Below are positions 22,297 through 33,912 of a DNA stretch of 64,000 nucleotides, in pieces; position 1 is the stretch's first letter; each line of letters begins with the position of its first letter. The notes under the pieces are model-generated. The model had not been told where the DNA came from. It saw only the letters and a program-made list of their open reading frames with translations, and did no database searches. Source of the DNA: Rhodamnia argentea (taxonomy: Eukaryota; Streptophyta; Magnoliopsida; Myrtales; Myrtaceae); the NCBI RefSeq assembly GCF_020921035.1, contig NC_063152.1:31061903-31125902 (forward strand). The letters run 5' to 3'. The position numbers and the translations under genes were made by a program.

Positions 22297-22640
22297 TATT
22301 TTCATGGGCACAAATCCCCAAAGCTAGGGTTCACTTTTTTTTCTGTTTTCCCCTCGTTAAGCGACCCGTGAACCGGTTTCGAAATATCCAGGCAGCACCT
22401 GGTTTTGTTGGCTTCATTACCGTTTGCTCTTTCTATGGACTACTTCCGAAAGTTTAGTATCTTGCGCAAGTTTCGGCCGATCGAGGATCACCATCACGTC
22501 ACATTCAATACGGATAAAACGACAAAAGGAAAAGGTGGAAAGACCCCCATCTCGACCGTTGAAACTAATGCTACGTGAAGCTACGAAGAGAGAGTTTTCG
22601 GATATTTTTGGAGCAAGACGTTTGTTGTGCAATCGAAATA

Positions 22641-23159
22641 GGGTTAATACAACAGAAAACCCTAAACTGGTACATTTGTGACAAATTTACCCCAAACTAT
22701 TTTTTGGATCACAAAAAATCTCAAACTGATACACTTGTGACAAATTTACCCTAAACTGGTATACATGTGACAAATTTACCCTCCGTTAATTTTTTTAAAA
22801 TTTAACTGTCAAATTGCTGATTTGGTGACACGTGACGCTTGACGGGTATACCAGTATGGGGTTTTGACCCTCTGTTTGTCATAGGTTTAACAATTTGAGA
22901 TTTTTCGTGATATTAAATCAATTTAACCGGGGGGTAATTTGTCACGGGTGTACCGGTTTGGGGTATTTCGTGGTCGAAAGAATTAGTTTAGGATAAATTT
23001 GTCACAAATATACCAGTTTAGGATTTTTGGTGGCAAAAAAATAGTTTGGGGTAAATTTGTCATAGGTATACCGGTTTGGGGTTTTTCGTGGTCAAAAAAA
23101 TAGTTTAGGGTAAATTTGTCACATGTGTACCGGTTTATGGTTTTTCATGGTATTAACCC
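22641..23159. mobile_element. Foldback/MITE-like element, family B copy 1, 9-bp target duplication
   Basis: The 519-bp element is flanked by perfect ATCGAAATA copies at 22632-22640 and 23160-23168. The ends GGGTTAATAC and its mirrored counterpart GTATTAACCC are the outer part of inverted arms built from repeated CCCAAACTGGTACACTTGTGACAAATTTACC-like units (written here as a consensus of shorter matches). The duplication size points to the Mutator superfamily. No coding capacity. Confidence 0.88.
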
Positions 23160-24499
23160 ATCGAAATAATCATAGGACATGCTCTTTTCTAGATCGCATC
23201 CTTCTTCGTTGGAAGTATTATATAAGTTTGCTTTTTCTTTTTATTTCCTCCTAAAATTACAATATATCTCATTAGCTGATTTGATTTGAATGGACAAGAA
23301 CGTCGTGCTCAAAAAGCTTCGAAATGTACATTTGTATGGACGGAAATAAAGAAAAAAATGAGGAGAAACGATCTCTTTGTTTCAACATGTTAATAACCAA
23401 TGGGTTTGAATTGGCCAAGCAAACCGACGTCAAATAATGAGCACCATGTCAACATGCCACATGCGGTATAATTAAGTGGCCCCTCCAAAATAAATCTCTA
23501 ATCTTGCATAATAACTTCCGGACTTTCTTAGATTCAATTTGGTAATAAGCATGATCGGTCCTGGGTCCGCCCCGGCCCATTGGGCTGGACCAAGGAAGTG
23601 GCTTCCTCCACGGGCCGAGACCAGCTCGACCGGCCGGACAAATTTTTGCCGAAGGTGCTGACAAGTCGAGGCCGGGTTTTTAACCCCAACAGGGGGCGGG
23701 CCTGTGTGGGCCCCTTTTCTGGAAGGGCCTAACCTAATCCGGCCCATTCATCAATTCCCCATCGTGAAGGCCATATTGCTATGGGCTTTAAAACCGGAAA
23801 ATCCCTTGGCAATATTATGCTTTTATAGATAAACAAGGACAGAAAGCTATGTCATTAAGTTGGTTTATTGTTAAGTCCTTTAATTTCTCGCATCATTTTC
23901 TTGTCGCAATCGAACATATAATGGAATCCAAATACTCATTTCATCTAAATTGATCTATCATCGCACTCCATCTTTATAGCATTTGTACCAAGGCATGCTT
24001 GTCAGGGATGATCCATCGCGACGAACCCGGCACATTTCTTGCAAGAACAAAGTAAAATGGCTAAAGAAGAGGGACAAAGAGCAAAAACTAAAGATTGGGC
24101 AAGCAAAGTCGTGGCAACTCAATCACATTTGAGGGAGGCCCAGTCTTGACTTTAGTCAAACGGGCTTTCCTCTTTTGGGCCATCTTGTAATCATAAATGA
24201 TGACAAGAATTCTCCAAGGCATGATTACATGACATCATTGTGAAATCTTCCCCCCCAAATTAATGGGTGTAATTCTGTCTCCATAATCTCTAGATTGAAT
24301 ATTCTACGTAGCCCATAAGATTAATGGAATATTCCATTGATTCGAAATTAATTCATCTAGAGTCATCTTTCTCGTCATAGAAAGAAATTGTGCCCATCGT
24401 CAATTTTCATGTTCGTCCTTTAATTTTCAAGCATTTGAACTTTAGTTTGACCTAGTTATTGGGGTATAGCTCATACTCTCATATGACCAAAAAGCATCT

Positions 24500-24880
24500 A
24501 AGTCCCGCTCCAAGCTGAGCGAGCAAGGGTTCGGGGGAGCAGCCTCGGCGAGGGTCTCAAGGGGGCGGCGCCCCCTGGACACCATAGGATTTTAACAATT
24601 TAAGCCCATAATTTTTATTGATAGTTTGGATTTGGGCTCATGAATAGCTACTGCTATATATACTCTTTTTCGCTTGTAATTGAGTGATGTAACAAAAGGT
24701 GTAAGGTACTAATTATAGTGCAATTATCTACCGAACGTAGCTCTAGTTTAAGGGTGAACCAAGATAAAGTATCATATCTTAATTTCGTTTTTTCGCTTTA
24801 TGTTTTACTTCGATTTTATTGTGCGTCTAATCCTAACTCTAGTAAGAGTGACTATTTTGTGAAAGATCTAACACAAGACA
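24500..24880 (+). repeat. Possible LTR-retrotransposon remnant (solo-LTR-like)
   Basis: A G-rich segment ending GGCGGCGCCCCCTGG, an internal TATA-like GCTATATATACTC at about 24651, and AGGGTGAACCAAGATAAAG at about 24752 together resemble plant Copia LTRs. No paired LTR, primer site or target duplication was found, so this is a weak call. Confidence 0.3.
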
Positions 24881-24955
24881 TTTTGCGATTGATGAATGGC
24901 TGAGCATGTCATCTTCAATCCCTATTTAAATCAAGTTGATAACATGAATTCGGTG

Positions 24956-24959
<4 letters not shown>

Positions 24960-25013
<54 letters not shown>
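24960..25013. repeat. (CT)n microsatellite, about 27 units
   Basis: Uninterrupted CT run, the longest dinucleotide tract in the window. Confidence 0.97.
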
Positions 25014-25018
<5 letters not shown>

Positions 25019-25623
25019 ACAAATTCGAACCCGGATAGAGTTGATATCGCGATAGATACTACTTAGCCGGCTCGGTGAGCGCATGTCGTCACCGTCGAGA
25101 TCAGGAGACTCGCGAGGAACAACTTTCCTTCCTCCTACTTTAAGTTCCGCTAGGTTAAATTCGAGACTCTAAACTTGTGTAAACATGTTTTCAAAATTCT
25201 ATGACATCACGTAAAGGAAGTTCCTTTCTCTTATTTTCTTTTTGAATCCACGATTTGCCGTTCATTATTAGTGAGCAATATGATGATTATTATTTTTTAA
25301 ACCGGGTGGGATTTTCCCCCGAACCATGCTAGCATCCATGATGATAATTAACGAAGCATTACAGTTATTTGAATCATTTGGGACATCACATGATTCAAAT
25401 GATTGATGGACTCAAAAAGAATCGGAGCAAAGAGATCGTGCCCGATTATGATGATGCCCAAGTAATAATTGAAGGATAATCGCACTGCTAAATCTTAGAG
25501 CCCACTAGGCACTATTAGTTTGCATAAATATATGCATCGATAATATAATTATCGGATATTACTGTTTCATAAACAAACTATTCAGATTCAACCCCCTCAG
25601 AGGAAAAAAAAAAACTGCCCAAA

Positions 25624-26089
25624 ACTAAGAAGCACGGACACTTTTCAGGAGTTTTCGTATCGTGTCAGACACACCGACACCCGACCGACACGTGGTCGGT
25701 GTTCCGGACACTCACCTGCACGCAAATCCAGCATTTCAACATGCACAGGTCAATTTTAAATATTTTCAATAAATTTTGGGTTAAAATGTAAATCTATCAA
25801 AAATACATATACTTAAATTATATGCCCAATCACTCCAAAATTAATATACCTAGGCAACAAACAAACAAAAACCCTATTCGTGAATCCATAACATAAGAAA
25901 AAGAGTAAAAAAAAATTCATCGATACGTTTATATATACATGATAATTTATCATGTATATATCAAAGTATACAAATAATATACAACGTGTCTCAATGTGTC
26001 AAAATTCTCTATTTTTTAAGAAATGATGTGTAGGCGGGTTATGTCATATCGTGTCATGTGTCACCTATCGGTGTCGGTACTATTTAGCC
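25624..26089. mobile_element. MITE-like element, family C copy 2 (uninterrupted)
   Basis: CTAAGAAGCACGGACACTTT at the left and GGTGTCGGTACTATTTAG at the right form the same terminal pair as at 18.6-20.0 kb, with matching inner sequence. It is about 465 bp long and lacks the nested family D element. Confidence 0.75.
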
Positions 26090-26163
26090 TATACATATGA
26101 AAATTAAACAATAAGGTCCCTAACTAACAAAATTCCTAAGTAGAACCTCATCCTAAAATTAAT

Positions 26164-26530
26164 GAAAAAAGCCATAAAAAATTCTAAACTATGCTCAATG
26201 TGACACATTTACCCCAATTTTTTTTACACAAAAAACCTCAAATTTGTACTAATGTGACACATTTACTCCAAACTTGTGCCCGTGTAACATATTTACCTCA
26301 AACTTTTTCTTGTGATGCCAATCGGTTTGTATCTATGTAACACATTTATCTTTGAATTTGCGATAAATGCGTCACATGCCTACAAGTTGGGGTTTTTTGT
26401 GTCACTAAAAAATAATTTGAGGTAAATGTGTCGCATGAATATAAGTTTGGGATTCACAACAGCTTCACATGAAAAAATTTGGGGTGAATGTATCACATGT
26501 CAAAAAAAGAAGAAGTTCAGGTTAATTCCC
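26164..26530. mobile_element. Foldback/MITE-like element, family B copy 3 (degenerate)
   Basis: Tandem and inverted units of AATGTGACACATTTACC type resemble family B. TAAAATTAAT(GA) stands on both sides (26154 and 26531), a probable 9-10-bp target duplication. The left terminus has diverged. Confidence 0.6.
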
Positions 26531-26989
26531 TAAAATTAATGACGATAATCATAAGATTATGCACCAACTGGGCCTAATCAGATGATCATTGTGTTGAGCT
26601 TTTTCTTCAGATTGATCCGGAAATCACTCTGCAATCGATTGAAAGCTTTGGACACTTGAGAATCATTTGGTCTTCCGTCCCTTCCGCTATCTCCTTTTTT
26701 TTTTTCCGGGCACTAGAGGACTCGACCAAAAGGTTAAAAGAATTCTCATCATTGGACTTTGAAACTTTCGATTCTTCCGAGTGTCCTTCAAAGAAAATTA
26801 AGCATAAAAGAGAAGAAAATCTCTTCACCCCTCGAATACTTGGTATTTGAATCGTGAACGGGATATATTAGAGCAGCATGCCTGTATCTATAAAATACGT
26901 TATCGAGACATCTCAAATGTTCTAACTATTTATATCGCAAAAACGTTACAACACATCAAAATATCCCATGCCGCTTCGCTTGACAATAG

Positions 26990-27080
26990 AGTATATATAC
27001 TCTTTACATGCATTTAGTCCCACTCTATTGATTAGCTTTAAGGTTTTTTAATAGAACTTTCCAACATAATATCAAAGACA
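26990..27080 (+). repeat. Possible LTR 3' border with decayed primer-binding site
   Basis: A TATA-like stretch, then TTTTTTAATAGAACTTTCC, then ACATAATATCAAAGAC. The last resembles a mutated initiator-Met primer site (TGGTATCAGAGC). There is no matching second LTR. Weak. Confidence 0.25.
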
Positions 27081-28050
27081 GATTCCGCCCCAGTTTGTTA
27101 CGCGCGAGCGTCATCCCGCTTGTCAAGTTCCAAGCATCGGTCGTGATCCGACTTGCATGCGAGAAAGAGTACTAGAAATATCCTGCATTACTCAAACAAC
27201 GGAGTTTGTATGCTCGCTACACACACATGACCTTTTTCCATCTATTAGCTTAAACTCTTGGTCGGGCTTTCTAGCTAACCGTTGTCCTTGCCAACTTCTA
27301 CCCCGAGTAATTTCTAACTTTATGTTATGCCCAATTTAATATGCGTTGTTGTGGCTCCAATAAATTTGGTTGACCACGAGGATGACGAATGCGATTCCCG
27401 AGCCAACGCAATTGAATAGCATTGTGGATCGTCGTGAATTAAATTGAAACTTATGGGCATTTATGGGGCAAAACGAAGGGAAGGGCTTCGCATTGAATCC
27501 GAGTTGAAGTCTCCGTGTCCTAATTCAGGCACCCCCCCATCATTGCATTTGGCACGATGTTGGTCAAAACCTACTAATTTGAACGAGCCGTCTCCTCCTA
27601 AATGGGCCACCAATATTTTGCATTGATTAAACCTATCCGGTTAGTCGAGATTTTGAATTGATTGAACCTATTCTTCCTATGGCCACCCATCTAATAGATT
27701 ATACCGTGCATTTGAACTTTAAACTCCTCCCTCCTCTCCGATCCCACACGTAATAACTTGTTCTTTTACGGGGTCAGGTGTTCGAGCTTCTGGAATAATA
27801 CCCGATTCGCGGTTCGATCATCTGAGCACGAGATTCGCAAAAGTCGCCCCATGAAAAGCTACCTTCATTGAGATTCCTAGTTGTGATCGCGTCATTCTGA
27901 AACAAACTCCGACGCTAGAAAACCCTTTTTGCGTGCTGCGAACTCGGTAGGTAAAAAGTTTGAACATACTGGTCATGACCATGCAAATCAACATGTGTAG
28001 AAGAACAAATTGCTTGGCCAAACATATTCAAAATCATAATGCATGTTTTT

Positions 28051-28078
28051 AGAGAGAGAGAGAGAGAGAGAGAGAGAG
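28051..28078. repeat. (GA)n microsatellite
   Basis: Uninterrupted AG run of about 14 units. Confidence 0.95.
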
Positions 28079-28507
28079 GCAAAAAAAGGGAGGTTTTAAT
28101 GAAGTTCTTGTCTTGGCTTGGAGCAAAAGAGGAGGGGTATTAATGAAGTTTTTGTCATGGTTTGGAGCGACGGCAGGAGCACGCCAAGGATCCGAACGCG
28201 GTTCCCGGAGCTCCACTAAAAATCTCAAAGCCAGGCGTGAAGGGCAAAGGCTGGCAAATCTCCACCCACGTCTTTGGTTCGTGCACCGGCCACCCAAATC
28301 TCCATCTTTTGCCCAAACCTAACAAAAAACTTTCGACGATTCTCGCAGACCCACTTGGTTATTTCATGAAAAAGACATTTCTATATTCCATTATCCCTAT
28401 AATGTACATTGTTGGCATGAAATGCTAGATGAAATATCATTCGTTCGATCGGGCAATCTTATTTATCGCGGATTTTAAATATATAATGAGGATGAATTGA
28501 TCTATTA

Positions 28508-28552
28508 AATTTGCCACGTCGTATCGCGTGTCGATGTCGGTGCTACTTAAGT
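28508..28552. repeat. Family C terminal fragment
   Basis: CGTCGTATCGCGTGTCGATG followed by TCGGTGCTACTTAAG matches the right end of the family C elements at 19.9 and 26.0 kb. No left end is present. Confidence 0.5.
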
Positions 28553-28909
28553 ACTGATAGTTTTGAGATAAGTGTGTAGAACACGCGCTTTTTTCTCCAT
28601 ACGAGTAGCAGAAAAACAAAACGACGTTACATTAAACCGGCATGAATTCGTGTTCCCCCCATCATTCGGATAATAATTGGGAAAACGAAAGTGGATGGTC
28701 CCTTCATTCCAGTCCCTTCCACAAAATTCAAATTCTTGTAATCATGTCGGATTCGGGAGTTGTTCCCCCGTCGATCGCATCCTCGTCATGGGCGTCGGAC
28801 CACTCTCTCTCCCTTTTCATCGTTTTTCGAAGAGACGTTTATTGATTGTTTCTTGCTAGTCTCAATGTTGTCTCCTCCTCTCGCAGCTGAACACCCATTT
28901 CCCCAATTA

Positions 28910-29305
28910 AAAAGAAAAAAAAAAGACCTTCTTGAGAAAAGACCCCAAATTGATTAGAATTGTCCCCTTAGGCTAAGAGCCTAGATGGGTCTCTATCTAT
29001 TTCCCTAGACTGCATACGTTACTATACGATTCTACCCAGCGATAGCCAGCCAAAACCGACGTGAAGCCTACATTCTCTACCGCCACCCCTTTATTGCCAA
29101 ACATATCTTTTTCTTCTCTATTGACAAAGAATACTCTCTATTTGTTTTACGTCCGAGAGATCTCAAGGCCCAAACGAGGCATCGGACAAAGCAGTTTAAG
29201 GATTTACTTGGTCCAAAACTCCTTCTTGAAAAAGAGACCCATAATTAATTAGAATTGCCCCCCCCTAAGGCTAGAGTTGAGAAGGCTCTCATCCATTTCC
29301 ATCAA
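28910..29305 (+). repeat. Pair of direct repeats about 290 bp apart
   Basis: CTTCTTGA, GACCC, ATTAGAATTG, CCCC, TAAGGCT and CATCCATTTCC-type blocks occur in the same order at about 28929-29005 and 29222-29303. Confidence 0.6.
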
Positions 29306-30390
29306 TTCTTTTAAAATTTCGGTGAAATAATATTAAACAAATAGACAAAGAGAGGAAGAAGCATGTTGAGTAGAGGAAAATCTCTCAAAGTGTTGTCGTT
29401 TTAGTAGTTCAAATTTCAGTGCTTTGTTTTGATGTCTTCGCCTGCCACTTCTCATTCTCTTTCTATTCTTCTATTCCCATCTGTCCCACTTCAAACTTCC
29501 ATGTGAGATTCCTACCCTCTTAATGATTCTTTTATTTTATCCCCCCACTTGGGATTTTTTTTTAAATATATTTGTGGAAAAATTCCCCCTCCTTGATTAC
29601 CAAACTACCCTTAATTTTGTTTGGGCAGACGGTTGGCACAGCTCAAATATTAACGAGGCTGTGTTAATGGGAGATCTAATGTTGTTGTGGGTTTTTACTA
29701 TGATTTCACAGTCAAACCCAAAACAAATTTCAATGAAAGGAAGATGCTTTGTTTTTTTTTTTTTAATGCCATCTTGCTAATCGACTTAGCAGTATCAACG
29801 AGTGGGGAACTTGACATTGAATCCATAGTCTTTATATGGACGAGAGGAAAAAAACGAACTAAAATCTTAGCTAAAGGGTGAGCGTGGCGAAATTTTTAAT
29901 GCTCCCTCGACGTGTAAACAAGCCGATACATGAAACGCATAGATCGATATGGACAGCCGAAAGAGACCGATATCTTTCCTGAAATTGACATTTTCTTGTA
30001 AATGACATATAGATTTCCAAGATGGCCACATCATAGATTCACTTTAGTGGTTGCATAGATTCTGTCAATTCGTTTCAAAGGAAAGATCATGCCGTCCAAT
30101 GTCACGCGTTAGCTTAGTATAGAACCAAGAAACCGAACTTTGCCAAAAGTCGTGAGGGAGGTTTTCTCATGATTGTAGCTTCGGTTATTGCAATGAGCAC
30201 GTCAAGTCACGCACCAGAACGTCCACCAGAAATAAAATAAGATAAAATAAAAACAAGTGACTTTGCATTTGGTGCTTACCTACCGGATGTTACCTTGCGG
30301 TTAGTGAAGAAATTAATGTCAACGTCAATGGGATAGCAACCATCAACAGACAAGTGTATTAAAGCAAAATGAATATGATTATCTACTTAG

Positions 30391-31475
30391 ACCCCGTTTG
30401 TTCTATGAAAAATGTTACATTTTTTTTAAATTGTTTTATAGAAAGTCATTTTCTAGGAGAATGATAATAGGTTCTAGTGTATGACTGAAATCTGAAAAAG
30501 AATCGGAATTTTTTTTCGCCGTTTGGAAAGGAACACAAACACTAATCGCGAGCTAATAACTTACACACAGCCAGCCGGGGAGCTAGGCGGGGACTCTCGC
30601 ATCAATGGACATGGGCGCCGGGACCAAGGCACGAGCATGGACCCAAGCACGAGCACCGAACATTGGCTTCTGTGGACCCGCACTATGATGTGGGGGATCC
30701 GAGCGCAGGCCCTACGTCCCAAGCTAGGCTTCGATGGACGCGGGCTCACCCTTTGTGGACTCGGGCTCAAGAGCCGATTACTTCGACAAGGGCACCAAGG
30801 TCTTAGGTCTATCAACGCCCGACCTCTATGGATCTAGGCTCGGGCACTAGGGACCCGAGCTCGAAGTGGAGGACTTGGGCACGGGCACAGAGGTCCCGGG
30901 GTCTCGAGGTCCTAATCCAGGCCTAGATGGACTTGGGCACAGGCACTAGGGTCCCGGGCCTCAGGCTTAAGGATGGGGGATCCTGGCATAGGCACGTAGA
31001 GCTTTGGTCCGACCTCGATGGACCCAAGCATGAACACTAAGGTCTTAGGGCTATGCCTTGTTGGACCCAGGCTCTAGCAAGAGGGATCCGGCATGAGTAT
31101 GAGGCTCACACACCGGGTCCCGAGCTTGGCCTCGATGGACTTAGGGTGGGGCATGTACATCGGGGATCGGACACCGCCTTTGTGGACTTGGGCCTGGGCA
31201 AGGAGGATCTTGTGCTCGGCTTTTGTGGACCCGGGCACCAGCAACAAGATTGTGGGACCAGCCTTAATAGACTCGAGCCTTGGTGCCTTGGACCGGCGAA
31301 TTAGTGTTAGGGTTCCCGTGTCCAAATAAAGAGTTTCCAGTTCAATCACCAATATCTAGTTATATTTTGTAAAAAAAAAATCGATTAATTTAAGAGGAAA
31401 TCCTTTTCTTGAATTTAAGCGCATGTTTTCTATTGACTAGGAAAGGATTTTCCGTTTCATTTTCCTAAGCCATCC
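30391..31475. mobile_element. Foldback element enclosing a GC-rich minisatellite
   Basis: ACCCCGTTTGTTCTATGAAA at the left and AGGATTTTCCGTTTCATTTT at the right read as diverged inverted ends rich in TTTTCC/GGAAAA, a common plant non-autonomous design. The interior 30580-31320 is a GC-rich degenerate repeat. Confidence 0.45.
30580..31320. repeat. GC-rich degenerate minisatellite
   Basis: Recurring words such as GGCCTCGATGGACTTGGGC, GGGTCCCGGGC and CGGGCACCAG appear every 40-70 bases across about 740 bp. Frames on both strands stay open by composition alone. Confidence 0.65.
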
Positions 31476-32930
31476 AAATACAAATATATATATATAGGAG
31501 TATATATAACTAGAGATGTAGGAATGACTTCGTAACAAGTAATTTCTTTTGGATGATTATCTTAGACACATCATAAAAATAAATCGTAACTCCACGTGAA
31601 AGACTTGGTCATTGGCCATACATCACTTTTCGGCAAATGAATTCCACCGATGGGGAGCTCAAGACTTGATTGTGGCGTTTTTTCACATCTTAGATCCTTA
31701 ATTGTCGAATGGTCGACACCTTAAACCTTGTTTATGATATTTATCCACGTAAAAAAATGCACGGTTTATGCTTATAGCATAGTCGATTTTCAGTGTAGCT
31801 TCAACAAAGTCAATCCCGGTTGGTTTGATTGGACCACCGGATTCAAAGCAAAAGCAATAAAGTGTTTGGTTTTTTACTCTTTTTTTGCCTTTGAGAGATA
31901 CTATGATGAGCAAGTTTCCTTTTACTAAAGGAGAAGTATGTGAAAACATGTCATGTTCAATGTTTTCTAGTAATGTATTACGAGCTAATTTTTATCATAA
32001 TAACGTAGAGATGTGAGATTCTTTTATCATTTTTGACGTGATATTGCGGAGAAAAAATAACTTATATCAATTATGTCTATTTATCGTTATACTTAAACCC
32101 CAAAATAATGCGTGCTTGACGTCCGATTAATGTCTATTTTCCGAAAGTATCATTATCGATTTCACTGATATATTTTTACCATTTAAGAAGAAACGCGCCA
32201 AGTAGAATCAAATAAAGCGAACTGGTATAATACAATTAGGGATTTCTCTACGACAATTTCATATATCCGATAAATTTGATAATTCTGTTGATTTTCTTGT
32301 ATCTTTCAAGATCTGCGTGTATTTTGATCGACGTATTATCTTAGATTCCAATCTAATGAAACCTCTAGCTCATTATCAACACATCAAAATATGCAAAAAT
32401 TACTCAAATTAGTTTTCCGCATATTTCTTAACCTAGAGAAATCCTTAATTATGTCCGAGGAAAACAATTCATAATCACAACCAATCCCACAAAATTGAAT
32501 TGAATGCGGTGGGAATGAAGCCACCCTCTATCAACGTCGACTCGATATCTTCCCACAGGCAATGCCAAAAAAACCACTCATGAATTTCTGTTTCCTTAAG
32601 CTAAATGGAATTTGTTCTCTTCTCTCAACACATAAGACAAAAGTAAAAACAAAAAAAATAGAAAAACAGGTACGGTCGACGACATTACAAGTAAATATTT
32701 AAGGCCAAAAATACAAAACGACAGGGAACGGTAGCGACAGCGCAAGGGCAACCCCGTCATTTCACGGAAGCCGAGTAGAACATCACTTTTATCGTCGCGC
32801 CACGACCCGACGCTTTCCCATTCCCCACACAGTCTCTCTCGTAAAGTCGCTAAATTTGAGAGCTCAGACCTACCAAATCGGCGACAACGCCACCTGCTAG
32901 AGAGAAAGAGAGAGAAAGTTTCGATCTTTA
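31476..32930. other. Intergenic, then promoter region of the 33-kb gene
   Basis: AT-rich, no coding exon. GA-rich leader-like sequence at 32900-32925 precedes the ATG at 32972. Confidence 0.5.
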
Positions 32931-32971
32931 GTGGTGGAGGAGGAAAGATCCGGTTTCAAGGTCCGTCGTCA

Positions 32972-33912
32972 ATGGCGGGCGGGTGGGTCAAGTCGCTGCA
33001 CTGCAAATCCAAAGCGTTGGACGACGTTCATCACGGCCAGTACCAGAAACGCTTGCTCTCTTCTTCTTCTTCGTCGTCTTCTGCTTCTTCTTCTTCGTTG
33101 TACTCTTCCAGTTGCAGAAAGAGCGCCCAGACCATCAAAGACGTCATCGACATCGCCAAGCAACAGCGACCCAAGAAGCCCAGACCCGTGTCCAAGCCCG
33201 AGCCCGCACCATCCAAGCAGCCCCCGCCGGCGTCGAAGCTTCCGCAGAAGACGAAGGTGGAACCGTGCCCGAACGCGACGCCTCGGGCCCGGATAAGCGC
33301 CTCGGCGAGGCCCGCCCGAGCTCCGGAGCCCGTGTACCCGGCGCTCACCGAGCTGCCGGAGGGCCACCCGTCCCGCAATGTGGTGGAGATCATCTTCCAC
33401 ACGAGCTGGGGGCCGAAGCCGTTCGCCGGCCGGATCGACGTGATCCTGAAGGTGCAGAACGGGCAGAGGACCGCGGCCCGGTTCGAGGAGTACCGGGAGC
33501 TGGTGAAGTCGCGGGCCGGGTCGGGCGGCCCCCGGGACGAGGACGCTCGGTGCGCCGCGGACGGGAACGAGGTGATGCGGTTCCGCTGCATGGGCCCCAC
33601 GGCCCGCGAGGGCGCCCCCTGGGACTGCGGCGGGGCGGCGTGGGGGTCGGGGGCGGGGGCGGCGGCAAGGGGGCGGCGATCTGCACGTTCGACGGCAGCG
33701 GGCGCGCCCACGAGAGCGCGGGGGGAGGGAGAGGGAGGAGGGCGATGCTGGTGTGCCGGGTCATAGCGGGCCGGGCCTCGAAGAAACTCGGCCTGGACCC
33801 GTTCCTGGACGGCGGGGCCACGTACGACTCGGCCAGCGGGGACGACGGCGAGTTGCTAGTGTTCGATCCTCGGGCCGTGTTGCCCTGTTTCCTCATCATC
33901 TATAGGTTGTAA
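32972..33912 (+). CDS. Plant C2H2/PARP-like family protein (At1g75710/At4g27240-like), zinc finger absent, apparent frameshift
   Basis: No intron is evident. The N-terminus has the family's SLHCKSKALDDVH (8-20), a poly-Ser tract encoded by TCT/TCG repeats (30-46) and SAQTIKDVID. Residues 127-210 carry ELPEGHPSRNVVEIIFHTSW, RIDVILKVQNG, RFEEYRELVKSRA and RCAADGNEVMRF, typical of the C-terminal PARP-catalytic-like region of these proteins. The rest of that region (GAAICTFDGSG, RRAMLVCRVIAGR, GELLVFDPRAVLPCFLIIYRL) is read in another frame. A one-base loss, real or an assembly error, is implied in the G-rich tract near 33635-33665. Joined length would be about 313 residues. Relatives I know carry a C2H2 finger just before the ELPEG segment; here it is missing. 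Function in the family is uncharacterised. Confidence 0.8.

Larger units (their letters stand above)
23169..25620. other. Intergenic, no gene seen
   Basis: GC-rich patch at 23560-23745, AT-rich elsewhere. Contains LTR-like sequence at about 24500-24880 and a long CT microsatellite at 24960-25013. No exon or family motif. Confidence 0.55.
26531..30390. other. Gene-poor intergenic block
   Basis: No gene supported. It contains an LTR-border-like sequence near 27000-27080, a GA microsatellite (28051-28078), a family C fragment (28508-28552) and a pair of direct repeats at 28910 and 29200. The open frame 28162-28428 has coding-like composition but no recognisable family. Confidence 0.5.

Noticed and set aside
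24000-27100. Complete LTR retrotransposon
   Set aside because: Only isolated LTR-like and primer-site-like words; no paired LTRs, no gag-pol coding sequence.
28162-28428. 88-codon frame with SKPGVKGKGWQISTHVFGSC
   Set aside because: Composition is gene-like, but I could not tie it to a family or to neighbouring exons.
30523-31329. Several 78-104 codon frames on both strands
   Set aside because: Open only because the GC-rich minisatellite lacks stops; no conserved protein.
33031-33899. Long antisense and alternative-frame ORFs over the 33-kb gene
   Set aside because: High-GC shadows; the family motifs are found only in the two plus-strand frames described.
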